From positions 1 through 35,999 of the forward strand of contig CAMNPN010000037.1 of the NCBI GenBank assembly GCA_946548085.1: 35,999 bases of DNA, given 5' to 3'. The position numbers and the translations under genes were made by a program. Position 1 is the first letter of the stretch. Every line of letters starts with the position of its first letter. Origin of the DNA: an uncultured Prevotella sp. (lineage in GTDB: Bacteria; Bacteroidota; Bacteroidia; Bacteroidales; Bacteroidaceae). The notes under the pieces were generated by a model. That model saw only the letters and a program-made list of their open reading frames with translations. It was not told where the DNA came from and searched no databases. This document shows positions 7,445-14,752 of this stretch, in pieces.

Positions 7445-8317
7445 TTATCCCAAGTATTTCATCAGGATGCGGGCGTGGCCGCTGTCGTGGAGTTTGGTGA
7501 TGCTCTTCTCACGGATCTGACGCACACGCTCACGGGTAAGCCCCATCTCGGCGCCGATCTCCTCAAGTCCGCGCTCCTGGCAGCCGATGCCGAAGCACTC
7601 ACGCACAATCTTCAGTTCTCGGTCCTTGAGCACGCTGCGAAGGACATTCTCCAGGTCGCTGGTCAGCGACTCGTAGTCTACCTGCTTGTCGGTACGGCTG
7701 TCGTCGCCAGAACTCAGCAGGTCTGCCATCGAGTTGTCGTCGTCCTCGCCGAAGGGGGCGTCGATACTCATGTGGTGGCTGTCGGCCTTGGCCGTCTGTT
7801 CGATCTTTGCCTCATCAATTTGAGTGAGTTCCGCCAGTTCCGTCACGGAAGGGCGACGCTGATGGATCTGCTCGAAACGGTTGATCTCCTGATTAATCTT
7901 GCTCAGGGCTCCGCTCTGGTTCAGCGGCAGGCGCACAATGCGGCTCTGCTCGGCGATGGCCTGGAGGATGCTCTGGCGAATCCACCATACGGCATAGGAG
8001 ATGAACTTGAATCCGCGCGTTTCGTCAAATTTCTCAGCAGCCTTTACCAGTCCGATGTTGCCCTCGTCGATGAGGTCGGTAAGCGTCAGGCCCTGATGCT
8101 GGTACTGCTTGGCCACGGAGACGACGAATCGGAGGTTGGCGGTGACGAGACGCTCTTTTGCCTTCTCGCCCTCGGGGCCTCCCTTGCGGATGGCCTGGGC
8201 CAACTCGATTTCCTCCTCGATGGTCACGAGGGGCTGACGACCGATCTCCACGAGGTACTTATCCAGTGCTTCACTCGATCGGTTGGTAATGCTCTTTTGA
8301 ATCTTTAATTGCCTCAT
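7445..8317 (-). CDS. rpoD: Primary sigma factor RpoD (sigma-70 family)
   Basis: 290 residues from the ATG at 8317 (MRQLKIQKSITNRSSEALDK), the usual start and length for the primary sigma of Bacteroidetes; the frame is open 24 codons further upstream, but that stretch holds the promoter. Region 1.2 (SSEALDKYLVEIGRQPLV) is followed by region 2 with ANLRFVVSVAKQYQ, LIDEGNIGLVKAAEKFD and FKFISYAVWWIRQSI (core binding, -10 recognition). Region 3 comes next, then region 4 with ECFGIGCQERGLEEIGAEMG and LTRERVRQIREKSITKL (helix-turn-helix for -33 recognition). There is no region 1.1, as expected for this phylum. It should direct the TTTG/TAnnTTTG promoters seen throughout the window. It is a single gene with its own promoter and a bidirectional terminator. 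Confidence 0.96.
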   Translation of the reverse strand: MRQLKIQKSITNRSSEALDKYLVEIGRQPLVTIEEEIELAQAIRKGGPEGEKAKERLVTANLRFVVSVAKQYQHQGLTLTDLIDEGNIGLVKAAEKFDETRGFKFISYAVWWIRQSILQAIAEQSRIVRLPLNQSGALSKINQEINRFEQIHQRRPSVTELAELTQIDEAKIEQTAKADSHHMSIDAPFGEDDDNSMADLLSSGDDSRTDKQVDYESLTSDLENVLRSVLKDRELKIVRECFGIGCQERGLEEIGAEMGLTRERVRQIREKSITKLHDSGHARILMKYLG

Positions 8318-8345
8318 AAATATACTGTTACTCTGAAAAAGTCCG

Positions 8346-8353
8346 CAAAAGTA
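8346..8353 (-). promoter_or_regulatory. Putative rpoD promoter (-7 element)
   Basis: On the minus strand this reads TACTTTTG, matching TAnnTTTG, 28 bases upstream of the rpoD ATG. A mirrored plus-strand copy, TACTTTTG, lies at 8359-8366, giving an inverted repeat with a 5-nt spacer. No clear -33 TTTG was found. Confidence 0.45.
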
Positions 8354-8411
8354 CAAAATACTTTTGTAAGTTGCACGTTTTGCGGGCAAAAATCGCCATC
8401 TTTTATGAAAG

Positions 8412-8453
8412 TTTAACCAGAATAGGCCTTATAAGGGGCTTTTTCTGGTTAAA
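8412..8453 (-). terminator. Putative terminator of the GH97-GH31/GH43 operon
   Basis: TTTAACCAGAA (8412-8422) pairs perfectly with TTCTGGTTAAA (8443-8453), and the loop contains the smaller palindrome CCTTATAAGG. It begins 19 bases after the GH43 stop in the direction of transcription. The following minus-strand sequence (CTTTCATAAAA) has only a weak T tract. Confidence 0.55.
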
Positions 8454-8472
8454 ACTCGTATAAACTGTTCGT

Positions 8473-10149
8473 TTATCGTGGGGCTCGGATATAGCAGAAC
8501 TCATCGACATCGACATATCCGCCAGTCTTCTTCGTCGCGTAGCAGAAGATACCGAACTTGGTGCCCATGAAGAAGCGGCGCCAGTCGAAACTGAGACGGT
8601 AGTTCTCGGAGCCGATCTTCGTCCATTGTTCACCATCGGTGCTGTAGGAGAAGTTGGCGCAGTCGGCACCACCCATACGGCGGTTTGTGCCCTGTCCTGG
8701 GCGGAAGTCGGCATCTATGCGGAGGTAGATTTTAGATTTTAGAGTTGAGAGTTGAGAGGTGAGAGGTATCTCGGTGATTACCTTTTCCTCGAAACTGGTC
8801 ACTTCCTTGTCGCGTTCGGAGAGTTGGCAGGTCATCTCGACCATTTGGAGGAAGAGTCGTTTGCCTTTCTTCTTGATGACGAGGGCACCCGTGTCGCTGT
8901 TGAAGGCAGCCAGTCCGGCACAGTCGCCGTCCTTCATCTTAGCACAGTCGATGGCAATGCTGCCACTGCACTGTGGACCCTCCATGCGTTGGGTAAGTGT
9001 GTTAGGTGCGAGGTAGAGGGTGTTGACGACGCGGTTGGTCTTCAGACGGAGGAATCCCGGACGCTCCGTGAGACTCCATGCGGCGTCGACGGGGTTGTGG
9101 TTCCACTGCCAGTGGAGACCCAGTTCGGGCTCTGAGAAGTCGTCGCTCTTCACAATGGCAGTCTCAGGCTGTCCGCTGACGAAGGGGCGCACGGTGTCTG
9201 GTACCTTGCCGTTCTCGTCGCCCAGCATAGGCCAGCCGTTAATCCAGCGGCAGGGCATGACGGTGAGCACACGGCCCACGCCGCCACGGTCCTGGAAGAT
9301 GATGCCGTACCAGTCGCCCGAGGGACTGTCGACGATGGTGCCTTGTGCCTCGTAACTGAAGCCGCCGAACTCGCTCTCGAGGATGACCTGCTTCTCGTAG
9401 GGGCCGTGGATGTCGTCAGCGCGGTAGCACACTTCACGGCGGTGACGCCCTGGGGCATAAGTATGGGAGATCATCAGGAGATAGTACTTGCCGTTGTGCT
9501 TGATCACACGACTGCCTTCAAGCAGGCCCTTCTCGTCTTCCTCGCGCTGGAAGATTTTCATATAAGTACCCTCAATGACGTCGCTGAGGTCGGGTTTGAG
9601 TTCCATCAGTTCGCCTGTGCCGTAGATGACGTAGACACGGCCGTCGTCATCAAAGAAAAGCGAACAGTCGTGGAAGTGTCGCATACGGGATACGAGTTCC
9701 CAAGGCCCCTCGGCCTTCTCAGCAGAGAAGATGTAGGTGTCGCCCATCTTACCCTGTTCGTTGGGAGCCAGAAGGGCATAGAAGCGGCCGTTATGATACT
9801 TCAGCGAGGTGGCCCACTGACCGCGACCATAGGCAGTGCCTTGCTGCAGGTCGTACTTCGGAGAGTCGGTGAGGCGGTTGAAGATATAACCAACGGTTTC
9901 CCAGTTCTTCAGGTCTTTCGAGGCCATGACTGGTGCGCCAGGCATGAGGTGCATAGTGGTGGAGACGAGATAGAAGGTGTCGCCCACGCGGATCACGTCA
10001 GGATCAGGAACGTCAGCCCAGAGCATGGGGTTCTGGATGGGCGGGGTGTTGATGGTCTCGTAGTCGTCAGCGAAAGCAGGCGACAGGAATGAGGAGAGTG
10101 GAAAGAGGAGAGAGAAGACCAAAATCCTCAAAGTTAATCTTTTGTTCAT
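8473..10149 (-). CDS. GH43-family glycoside hydrolase (arabinofuranosidase/beta-xylosidase type)
   Basis: 558 residues from the ATG at 10149, which gives a signal peptide (about 1-27, ending SPAFA). The five-bladed GH43 catalytic domain covers about 35-330. The base is in ADVPDPDVIRVGDTFYLV (Asp49 of the PDP motif), the pKa-modulating Asp in HDCSLFFDDDGRVYVIYG, and the general acid is Glu211 in GLLEGSRVIKHNGKYYLLM. A concanavalin-like accessory domain begins near 340 (FSEPELGLHWQWNHNP), the common GH43 two-domain layout. The likely substrate is arabinose or xylose side chains of hemicellulose; the exact specificity cannot be read. It starts 42 bp after the GH97-GH31 stop, so the two form an operon. 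A low-complexity repeat (8727-8769) is inserted in frame in the C-terminal domain. Confidence 0.88.
   Translation of the reverse strand: MNKRLTLRILVFSLLFPLSSFLSPAFADDYETINTPPIQNPMLWADVPDPDVIRVGDTFYLVSTTMHLMPGAPVMASKDLKNWETVGYIFNRLTDSPKYDLQQGTAYGRGQWATSLKYHNGRFYALLAPNEQGKMGDTYIFSAEKAEGPWELVSRMRHFHDCSLFFDDDGRVYVIYGTGELMELKPDLSDVIEGTYMKIFQREEDEKGLLEGSRVIKHNGKYYLLMISHTYAPGRHRREVCYRADDIHGPYEKQVILESEFGGFSYEAQGTIVDSPSGDWYGIIFQDRGGVGRVLTVMPCRWINGWPMLGDENGKVPDTVRPFVSGQPETAIVKSDDFSEPELGLHWQWNHNPVDAAWSLTERPGFLRLKTNRVVNTLYLAPNTLTQRMEGPQCSGSIAIDCAKMKDGDCAGLAAFNSDTGALVIKKKGKRLFLQMVEMTCQLSERDKEVTSFEEKVITEIPLTSQLSTLKSKIYLRIDADFRPGQGTNRRMGGADCANFSYSTDGEQWTKIGSENYRLSFDWRRFFMGTKFGIFCYATKKTGGYVDVDEFCYIRAPR
8727..8769 (-). 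repeat. In-frame low-complexity repeat inside the GH43 gene
   Basis: Plus-strand tract of AGATTTT, GAGTTGA and GAGGTGA units, encoding about TSQLSTLKSKI in the GH43 C-terminal domain. It shares the exact 16-mer TTGAGAGGTGAGAGGT (8752-8767) with the repeat inside the upstream GH97-GH31 gene (13809-13824). Confidence 0.7.
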
Positions 10150-10191
10150 AGTGATAAGTTTTTGTATCATGAATTTATAGAATCTGGGAAT

Positions 10192-13100
10192 TTACAGGCG
10201 GATGGTCTGTTCGTTGCCATCATGGGTGACAGTGCGCGAAGTGCCGTCAGGGAGTACGATGGTGAACTTCCGGTCTAGTATCATGCCCTGATAGCCTCCT
10301 TGTCGAGTGCCGATGGTGAGTTGGCGGGCTTTGTCGTTCCAGTGGAAGGTGATGGTGGCATAATAGCCCTTTTCGTAGTTGTAGCCGTCGCCTTCGTCTT
10401 CATAGAGCGTGAACGACCCGTCGGCACCAGGATAGACGCGGATCTCGAGGTTGTCCCAAGTCTTCTCGCCCACATACTGCATCTCGGGGCCGAGGGGCAG
10501 GATGCTCCCCGCACGGACAAACATCGGAACCTGGTCGAGAGTGGTCTGGAGCGTGATAGCCTGTCCGCCCTTATAGGTCTTGTTCGTCCAGAAGTCATAC
10601 CATGTGGCACCCTTGGGCAGATATTTCATGGCAGTCTTACTGGCAGACCAATCAATCATTCCTTCTTCCTCGTTCCTCTGTCCTCCTTCCTCGTTTTTAC
10701 GATCCCATCCTGTCATAGCATTGGTGCGGACGATCTTCTCTTCCGTGTATTGAGGGTCGAGGATGGGGGTTGCGAGGATGCTGCGGCCGAACATAAACTC
10801 ATCGGCGATGTCCCAGACCTTGCGGTCTGCGGCAAAGTCGCTGAACAGCGGACGCAGATAACTCTCATTGTTGGAGGTCACCTGCCAGGCTATACTATAT
10901 AAATAAGGTATCAGGCGATAGCGCAGACGGATCATCTTTTCAATCGCATCGTAGACGGGTTCTCCTTTCTTGCCGAACTGCCAGATCTCACGGGGAGCAT
11001 CGGCACCGTGGCTGCGGAAGACGGGGCAGAACAGGCCGTACTGCATCCAGCGCACGTAGAGTTCCTGGAACTGCGGGTTACGAGGGGCAGAGCCGGGGCC
11101 ACGGGTGTTGTAGGCATTGCAGAAGAAGCCGCCGATATCTGTGTTGAAGTTCGGATTGCCTGTGAGCGAGAAACTCAGTCCTGCAGGCACCTGCTTGCGG
11201 AGCATATCCCACGAGGAGTTCACGTCGCCACTCCACATGTTGGAGCCGTAGTGCTGTTGGCCTGCGAAACTGCTTCGTGTCATGATGAAGACGCGTTTTT
11301 CTAATTGAGGATTGAGAGTTGAGGATTGAGAATTATGATTACCTAAATCCCGTTGTGCCTGATAGACACCACGGACGGTCTCCAAGGGGAAGGCGTTGCG
11401 CAGTTGTCGCCAGGTGCCGCCAGTGACAGGGTGAGCGTAGTCGGACTCGCGGGGGTTGAAGAAGTCTGGGTCTGTGGAGTCCATCCACCAGGCATCAGTG
11501 CCATAGTCGTAGAGGCGTTTCAGATGCTTCCAGTAGATGTCACGGGCGACAGGACTGAAGGCGTCGTAGACCTTCACGCCCGAGGGGTAGTCCATGCGCG
11601 GTGGCCAGATGTGGGAGAGTCCGCTCTGCGGCCACGTTTCAATAGGCAACAGCAGGCCTTTATCGTTGAGTTCGCGGAACTGCTGTGTCTGCGGCCCGAA
11701 ACTGGCCCAGATGGAAATCATGAAATGAGCATGCTTGGCGTGGACATTCTTGATCATCTGCGGACCTGTGGCGAAGTCCTCGGAGAGGAAGTCCATGGCG
11801 TTCCACAGGTAGTTCGAGCCCCAGTACTGCCAGTCCTGGATGATGCCGTCGAGGGGCACCTGCAGGGCACGGTACTGGTCGACGATGCTCTCCGTCTCTG
11901 CGGCGGTCTTGTAGCGCTCTTTCGACTGCCAGAATCCGTAAGTCCAGAGTGGGAACATGGGCACGTCGCCAGAGAGATGGCGCATCTGGGCAATGACACC
12001 ATCAGCAGAGCCGCCATACATGAAGTAGTAGTCGACCCCTTCGCCCACCTCGGAGTCGAAGGTCATACCATTGGCGTCGTCGTCAAACTGCGTGGGTGAA
12101 TAGTTCTCCCAGTAGAGTCCCCAGCCCTTGACAGACTGGAGCACATTCTGGAAGTCCTCCAGGTTGGACTGCTCCATGCGCTTGTGCTCGCCACGACGGT
12201 TCAGTTTGCCGTTCTGGATGGTGCCGAGGCCGTAGACAGCCTCGTCCTTGTCGAGGGTAAAGGTCTGGCGCACCTTCGCCACGTCGCAGTCTTTCTCGCG
12301 CAGCAGCACCTTCCCCTTGGCCGTCAGGAAGGTGAGCCGTCCCTGGGCATCCTGGCGTATGGTGAGGTCGTTACTCTTCCACAGGCCGTTGCCCACCTGG
12401 CATGGCAGACTGTCGGATTTTGCGATGACGACACGGCTCTTCGTGGGATGGCCTTTCACGACGTGAACGATGCCAGGGGTCACAAACTCAATGCTGACCT
12501 CCGTCGGTGCTTGCAGTGGCTCTTTGGCATCGGCCACGGCGATAATTGCATCGGAGTCTGTGTAAATACTTTGAGCATTGAGTTTAGGGCTGAGAGATAT
12601 GTTGGCGAGGCCGGACTGGAGGGCCTGGTTAAGTTTCTCCTTCAGCGGGGTCTTGTCGGAGGTGACGCCGGCGATGTACCATTTGTCACCACTGCGACGG
12701 GCGAGGATGATGTATTTGCCAGGGTAGCCGTCGATGAAGCGCGTCTCGTCCCAAAGGGTAGGTACGTCTTTCATGAACCGGATAGCCCACTCAGGTGCAT
12801 CATAGAGGTTGTTGGGTGCGAGGGCGAAGTGTTGCACGCTGCTTTGGAAGAGTACCGCCGTCGCCATGGCGAACACATCGCTGGTCTTACGGATGGTGCC
12901 GTGCTGGTTGTCAGCACTGTACCGCTTGTTGAGGGCCGAGCCGCCAAAGTCCATCGAGGCCACGGTGTTACGGATGAAGGGGTGCAGGCAGGCATTGAAG
13001 GCCTCGGCATCGCAGGCACCCTGTCCGAAGTGCAGGTTCTCTGATGCCAGCACTGCCTCGGCAGCGACGAAGTTGGGATACATCCGTTCCCAGCCACGTG

Positions 13101-14571
13101 GGAGCGTACAGCCATGGAAGATCACTTGGATGCCGAAGTCGTTGGCATCGGTGAGGATATCTTCGTAGAGTTGCATCATCTGCTGCTTGTCGCCACCGAA
13201 GAAGTCAACCTTGATGCCCAGGATGCCGTTCTTCTGCATCCACGCCATCTCCTGGCGACGAGGCCCCGACTTGTCCATTTTGCCGCGAGGTCCCTGTGGG
13301 GCATCGTTCCACGAGCCGTTGGAGTTGTACCAGAGGAACAGTCCCACGCCCTTCTCCCTGCCATAGCGTGCCAGCTCCTCCATCTTCTCGTAGCCTATCT
13401 GTGTGTCCCAAAGGGCATCTACGAGCACCGAGCGATAGCCCATCGCTGCCGAGAAATCGATATAGCGTTTCTGTTCGTCGAAGTTACAGCTGGGGTCCAT
13501 GCCGATAATCCACGACCACGAGCCTTTGCCGTAGGTATAGTTCTTAGAGGCCTTGTATTTCGGTTTCACGAGGTCGTTGGCGATGGTGGTCTCTACGATG
13601 GGTGCGAGGGTGTTGCCGATGGTGATGGTGCGCCAAGGGGTCAATCCTGTCAGTGCTAAAAGGGGTGTCACCGACCCTGTGCCGTTCATCTCTTCTTGCA
13701 AGGGGAAGGCGATCTTATAGAGCATTGAGCTTTGGGCATTGAGCATTGAGCTTTGGGCATTGAGCATTGAGCTTTGGGCATTGAGCATTGAGCTTTGGGC
13801 ATTGAGCTTTGAGAGGTGAGAGGTGTCCTTCTCGCAGACGAGGCGACAGCCCACGTAACCGCCATCGGTACCAGTCTCGGAGATGAGCACCCAGCCCTTG
13901 GGCGTCTTAAACAGACAAGGGAAGGTGTAGCCGAATCCCCAGCCGTTCTTGCCCATGGCATCGTCGACGGTATAGCCAGTTTCATAACTCGGTGCCGTAC
14001 GGGCGAACCCTGTCATGGGCTTCATCTGTGGACAGAGGAAGGTGGTGGTACCCTTAGGTAACACAAAGCCGCTGGCCTCACACTCCACGACGCCACTCAT
14101 CGTCGCACCGCCACGTCCCTGCCTGGGATAGATTCTATAGCGATAGGCCACGTCGCGGCTTGTCACACGGAAGATGATGTCGAGGGCCTTGTGCCCGTCT
14201 TTCTCGAAATGGCAGACACCCTCTGTCGCCAGGACCTTCACGTGTCGCTGCTTGGTGGTCAGCAGGTCGTATTCGTCCTCGTATCTGCTTATGTCGCAGG
14301 CCGTCAGCGTCAGTCCCTGTGTCAGGTCGTCGAAATTCATCTTCAGTCCTAAGGGCGACGACTGGACGAACACCTGGCCGTCGAGTGACACCTCATATCT
14401 GGGGCATCCCTCCTTGACAGTGACGGTGACATTCATCCTGCCATCAGGGCTGACGATATTCTGCTGTGGTAACAGTGTCTCCTGTGCCGAGGCCGAGCAT
14501 AGGGCTATCAGAAGAAAAAACAAAGTTGCGCCAAGGAACCTGCGCCGTTGGTCGTGAAAGATCGTTGTCAT
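10192..14571 (-). CDS. GH97-GH31 fusion: two-domain secreted exo-alpha-glycosidase
   Basis: 1459 residues from the ATG at 14571, giving a signal peptide (about 1-31, ending CSASA); upstream in-frame codons overlap the promoter. Residues 35-660 are a complete GH97 module. It has an N-terminal beta-sandwich starting ISPDGRMNVTV-like (VSPDGRMNVTVTVKEG), then a barrel with SWSWIIGMDPSCNFDEQKRY, ILGIKVDFFGGD (Asp456, position of the nucleophile in retaining GH97) and MATAVLFQSSVQHFALAPN. Residues 680-1459 are a complete GH31: YGLGTIQNG, FWQSKERYKT, WWMDSTDPDF (nucleophile Asp1031), TRSSFAG, MWSGD (acid/base Asp1116), then a DUF5110-like end (YEDEGDGYNYEKG). Each module alone is the size of a whole enzyme. 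Three repeat-derived segments interrupt it in frame. Likely role: release of alpha-linked galactose, glucose or xylose. It leads the operon with GH43. Confidence 0.9.
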   Translation of the reverse strand: MTTIFHDQRRRFLGATLFFLLIALCSASAQETLLPQQNIVSPDGRMNVTVTVKEGCPRYEVSLDGQVFVQSSPLGLKMNFDDLTQGLTLTACDISRYEDEYDLLTTKQRHVKVLATEGVCHFEKDGHKALDIIFRVTSRDVAYRYRIYPRQGRGGATMSGVVECEASGFVLPKGTTTFLCPQMKPMTGFARTAPSYETGYTVDDAMGKNGWGFGYTFPCLFKTPKGWVLISETGTDGGYVGCRLVCEKDTSHLSKLNAQSSMLNAQSSMLNAQSSMLNAQSSMLYKIAFPLQEEMNGTGSVTPLLALTGLTPWRTITIGNTLAPIVETTIANDLVKPKYKASKNYTYGKGSWSWIIGMDPSCNFDEQKRYIDFSAAMGYRSVLVDALWDTQIGYEKMEELARYGREKGVGLFLWYNSNGSWNDAPQGPRGKMDKSGPRRQEMAWMQKNGILGIKVDFFGGDKQQMMQLYEDILTDANDFGIQVIFHGCTLPRGWERMYPNFVAAEAVLASENLHFGQGACDAEAFNACLHPFIRNTVASMDFGGSALNKRYSADNQHGTIRKTSDVFAMATAVLFQSSVQHFALAPNNLYDAPEWAIRFMKDVPTLWDETRFIDGYPGKYIILARRSGDKWYIAGVTSDKTPLKEKLNQALQSGLANISLSPKLNAQSIYTDSDAIIAVADAKEPLQAPTEVSIEFVTPGIVHVVKGHPTKSRVVIAKSDSLPCQVGNGLWKSNDLTIRQDAQGRLTFLTAKGKVLLREKDCDVAKVRQTFTLDKDEAVYGLGTIQNGKLNRRGEHKRMEQSNLEDFQNVLQSVKGWGLYWENYSPTQFDDDANGMTFDSEVGEGVDYYFMYGGSADGVIAQMRHLSGDVPMFPLWTYGFWQSKERYKTAAETESIVDQYRALQVPLDGIIQDWQYWGSNYLWNAMDFLSEDFATGPQMIKNVHAKHAHFMISIWASFGPQTQQFRELNDKGLLLPIETWPQSGLSHIWPPRMDYPSGVKVYDAFSPVARDIYWKHLKRLYDYGTDAWWMDSTDPDFFNPRESDYAHPVTGGTWRQLRNAFPLETVRGVYQAQRDLGNHNSQSSTLNPQLEKRVFIMTRSSFAGQQHYGSNMWSGDVNSSWDMLRKQVPAGLSFSLTGNPNFNTDIGGFFCNAYNTRGPGSAPRNPQFQELYVRWMQYGLFCPVFRSHGADAPREIWQFGKKGEPVYDAIEKMIRLRYRLIPYLYSIAWQVTSNNESYLRPLFSDFAADRKVWDIADEFMFGRSILATPILDPQYTEEKIVRTNAMTGWDRKNEEGGQRNEEEGMIDWSASKTAMKYLPKGATWYDFWTNKTYKGGQAITLQTTLDQVPMFVRAGSILPLGPEMQYVGEKTWDNLEIRVYPGADGSFTLYEDEGDGYNYEKGYYATITFHWNDKARQLTIGTRQGGYQGMILDRKFTIVLPDGTSRTVTHDGNEQTIRL
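10661..10703 (-). repeat. In-frame purine-rich repeat insertion in the GH31 domain
   Basis: Repeated TTCCTTCTTCC/CTCGTTCCTC/TCCTCC units (plus strand) encode about RKNEEGGQRNEEEG between GWD and IDWSASKT in the C-terminal part of GH31. The peptide is polar, unlike its surroundings, and the paralogous GH31 at 20537 lacks it. Confidence 0.6.
11301..11346 (-). repeat. In-frame TTGAGGATTGAGA repeat insertion near the GH31 active site
   Basis: Alternating ATTGAGG and ATTGAGA/GTTGAGG units encode about NHNSQSSTLNPQLE just before RVFIMTRSSFAG, the conserved strand that precedes the acid/base segment. The paralogous GH31 at 20537 has a shorter, unrelated linker here. Confidence 0.65.
13721..13810 (-). 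repeat. 21-bp tandem repeat (four copies) in frame in the GH97 domain
   Basis: Four identical 21-bp units (13721-13741, 13742-13762, 13763-13783, 13784-13804), each containing AGCATTGAGCTTTGGGCATT, plus a partial fifth. The unit is seven codons, so the protein gains four copies of LNAQSSM. A downstream TTGAGAGGTGAGAGGT tract (13809-13824) is shared with the GH43 repeat. Confidence 0.92.
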
Positions 14572-14634
14572 AATGATATGATATTTAAAGTTAGTTTTAT
14601 CGAAAGCATCTCGCTTGGGTAGAGTAATCCGCTG

Positions 14635-14665
14635 CAAAGTTACGAAATAATGCGGGTAAAACAAA
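14635..14665 (-). promoter_or_regulatory. Promoter of the GH97-GH31/GH43 operon
   Basis: On the minus strand: TTTG (14665-14662), a 19-bp spacer, then TAACTTTG (14642-14635). Both boxes match the Bacteroidetes consensus exactly at standard spacing. The -7 element lies 63 bases before the ATG at 14571. Confidence 0.8.
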
Positions 14666-14692
14666 GGATTAAATGATTTTTTTGATGTTTTA

Positions 14693-14724
14693 TTTGCTCG
14701 TTTGGAAAATATTGCCTACCTTTG
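14693..14724 (+). promoter_or_regulatory. Promoter of the sensor-sensor-GH31 operon
   Basis: TTTG (14693-14696), 20-bp spacer, TACCTTTG (14717-14724), an exact consensus match. The -7 element lies 28 bases before the ATG at 14753. It is back to back with the minus-strand promoter at 14635-14665, only 27 bp separating the two -33 boxes. Confidence 0.8.
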
Positions 14725-14752
14725 TGCTTTAATAATGGAATAACCTATAGAT

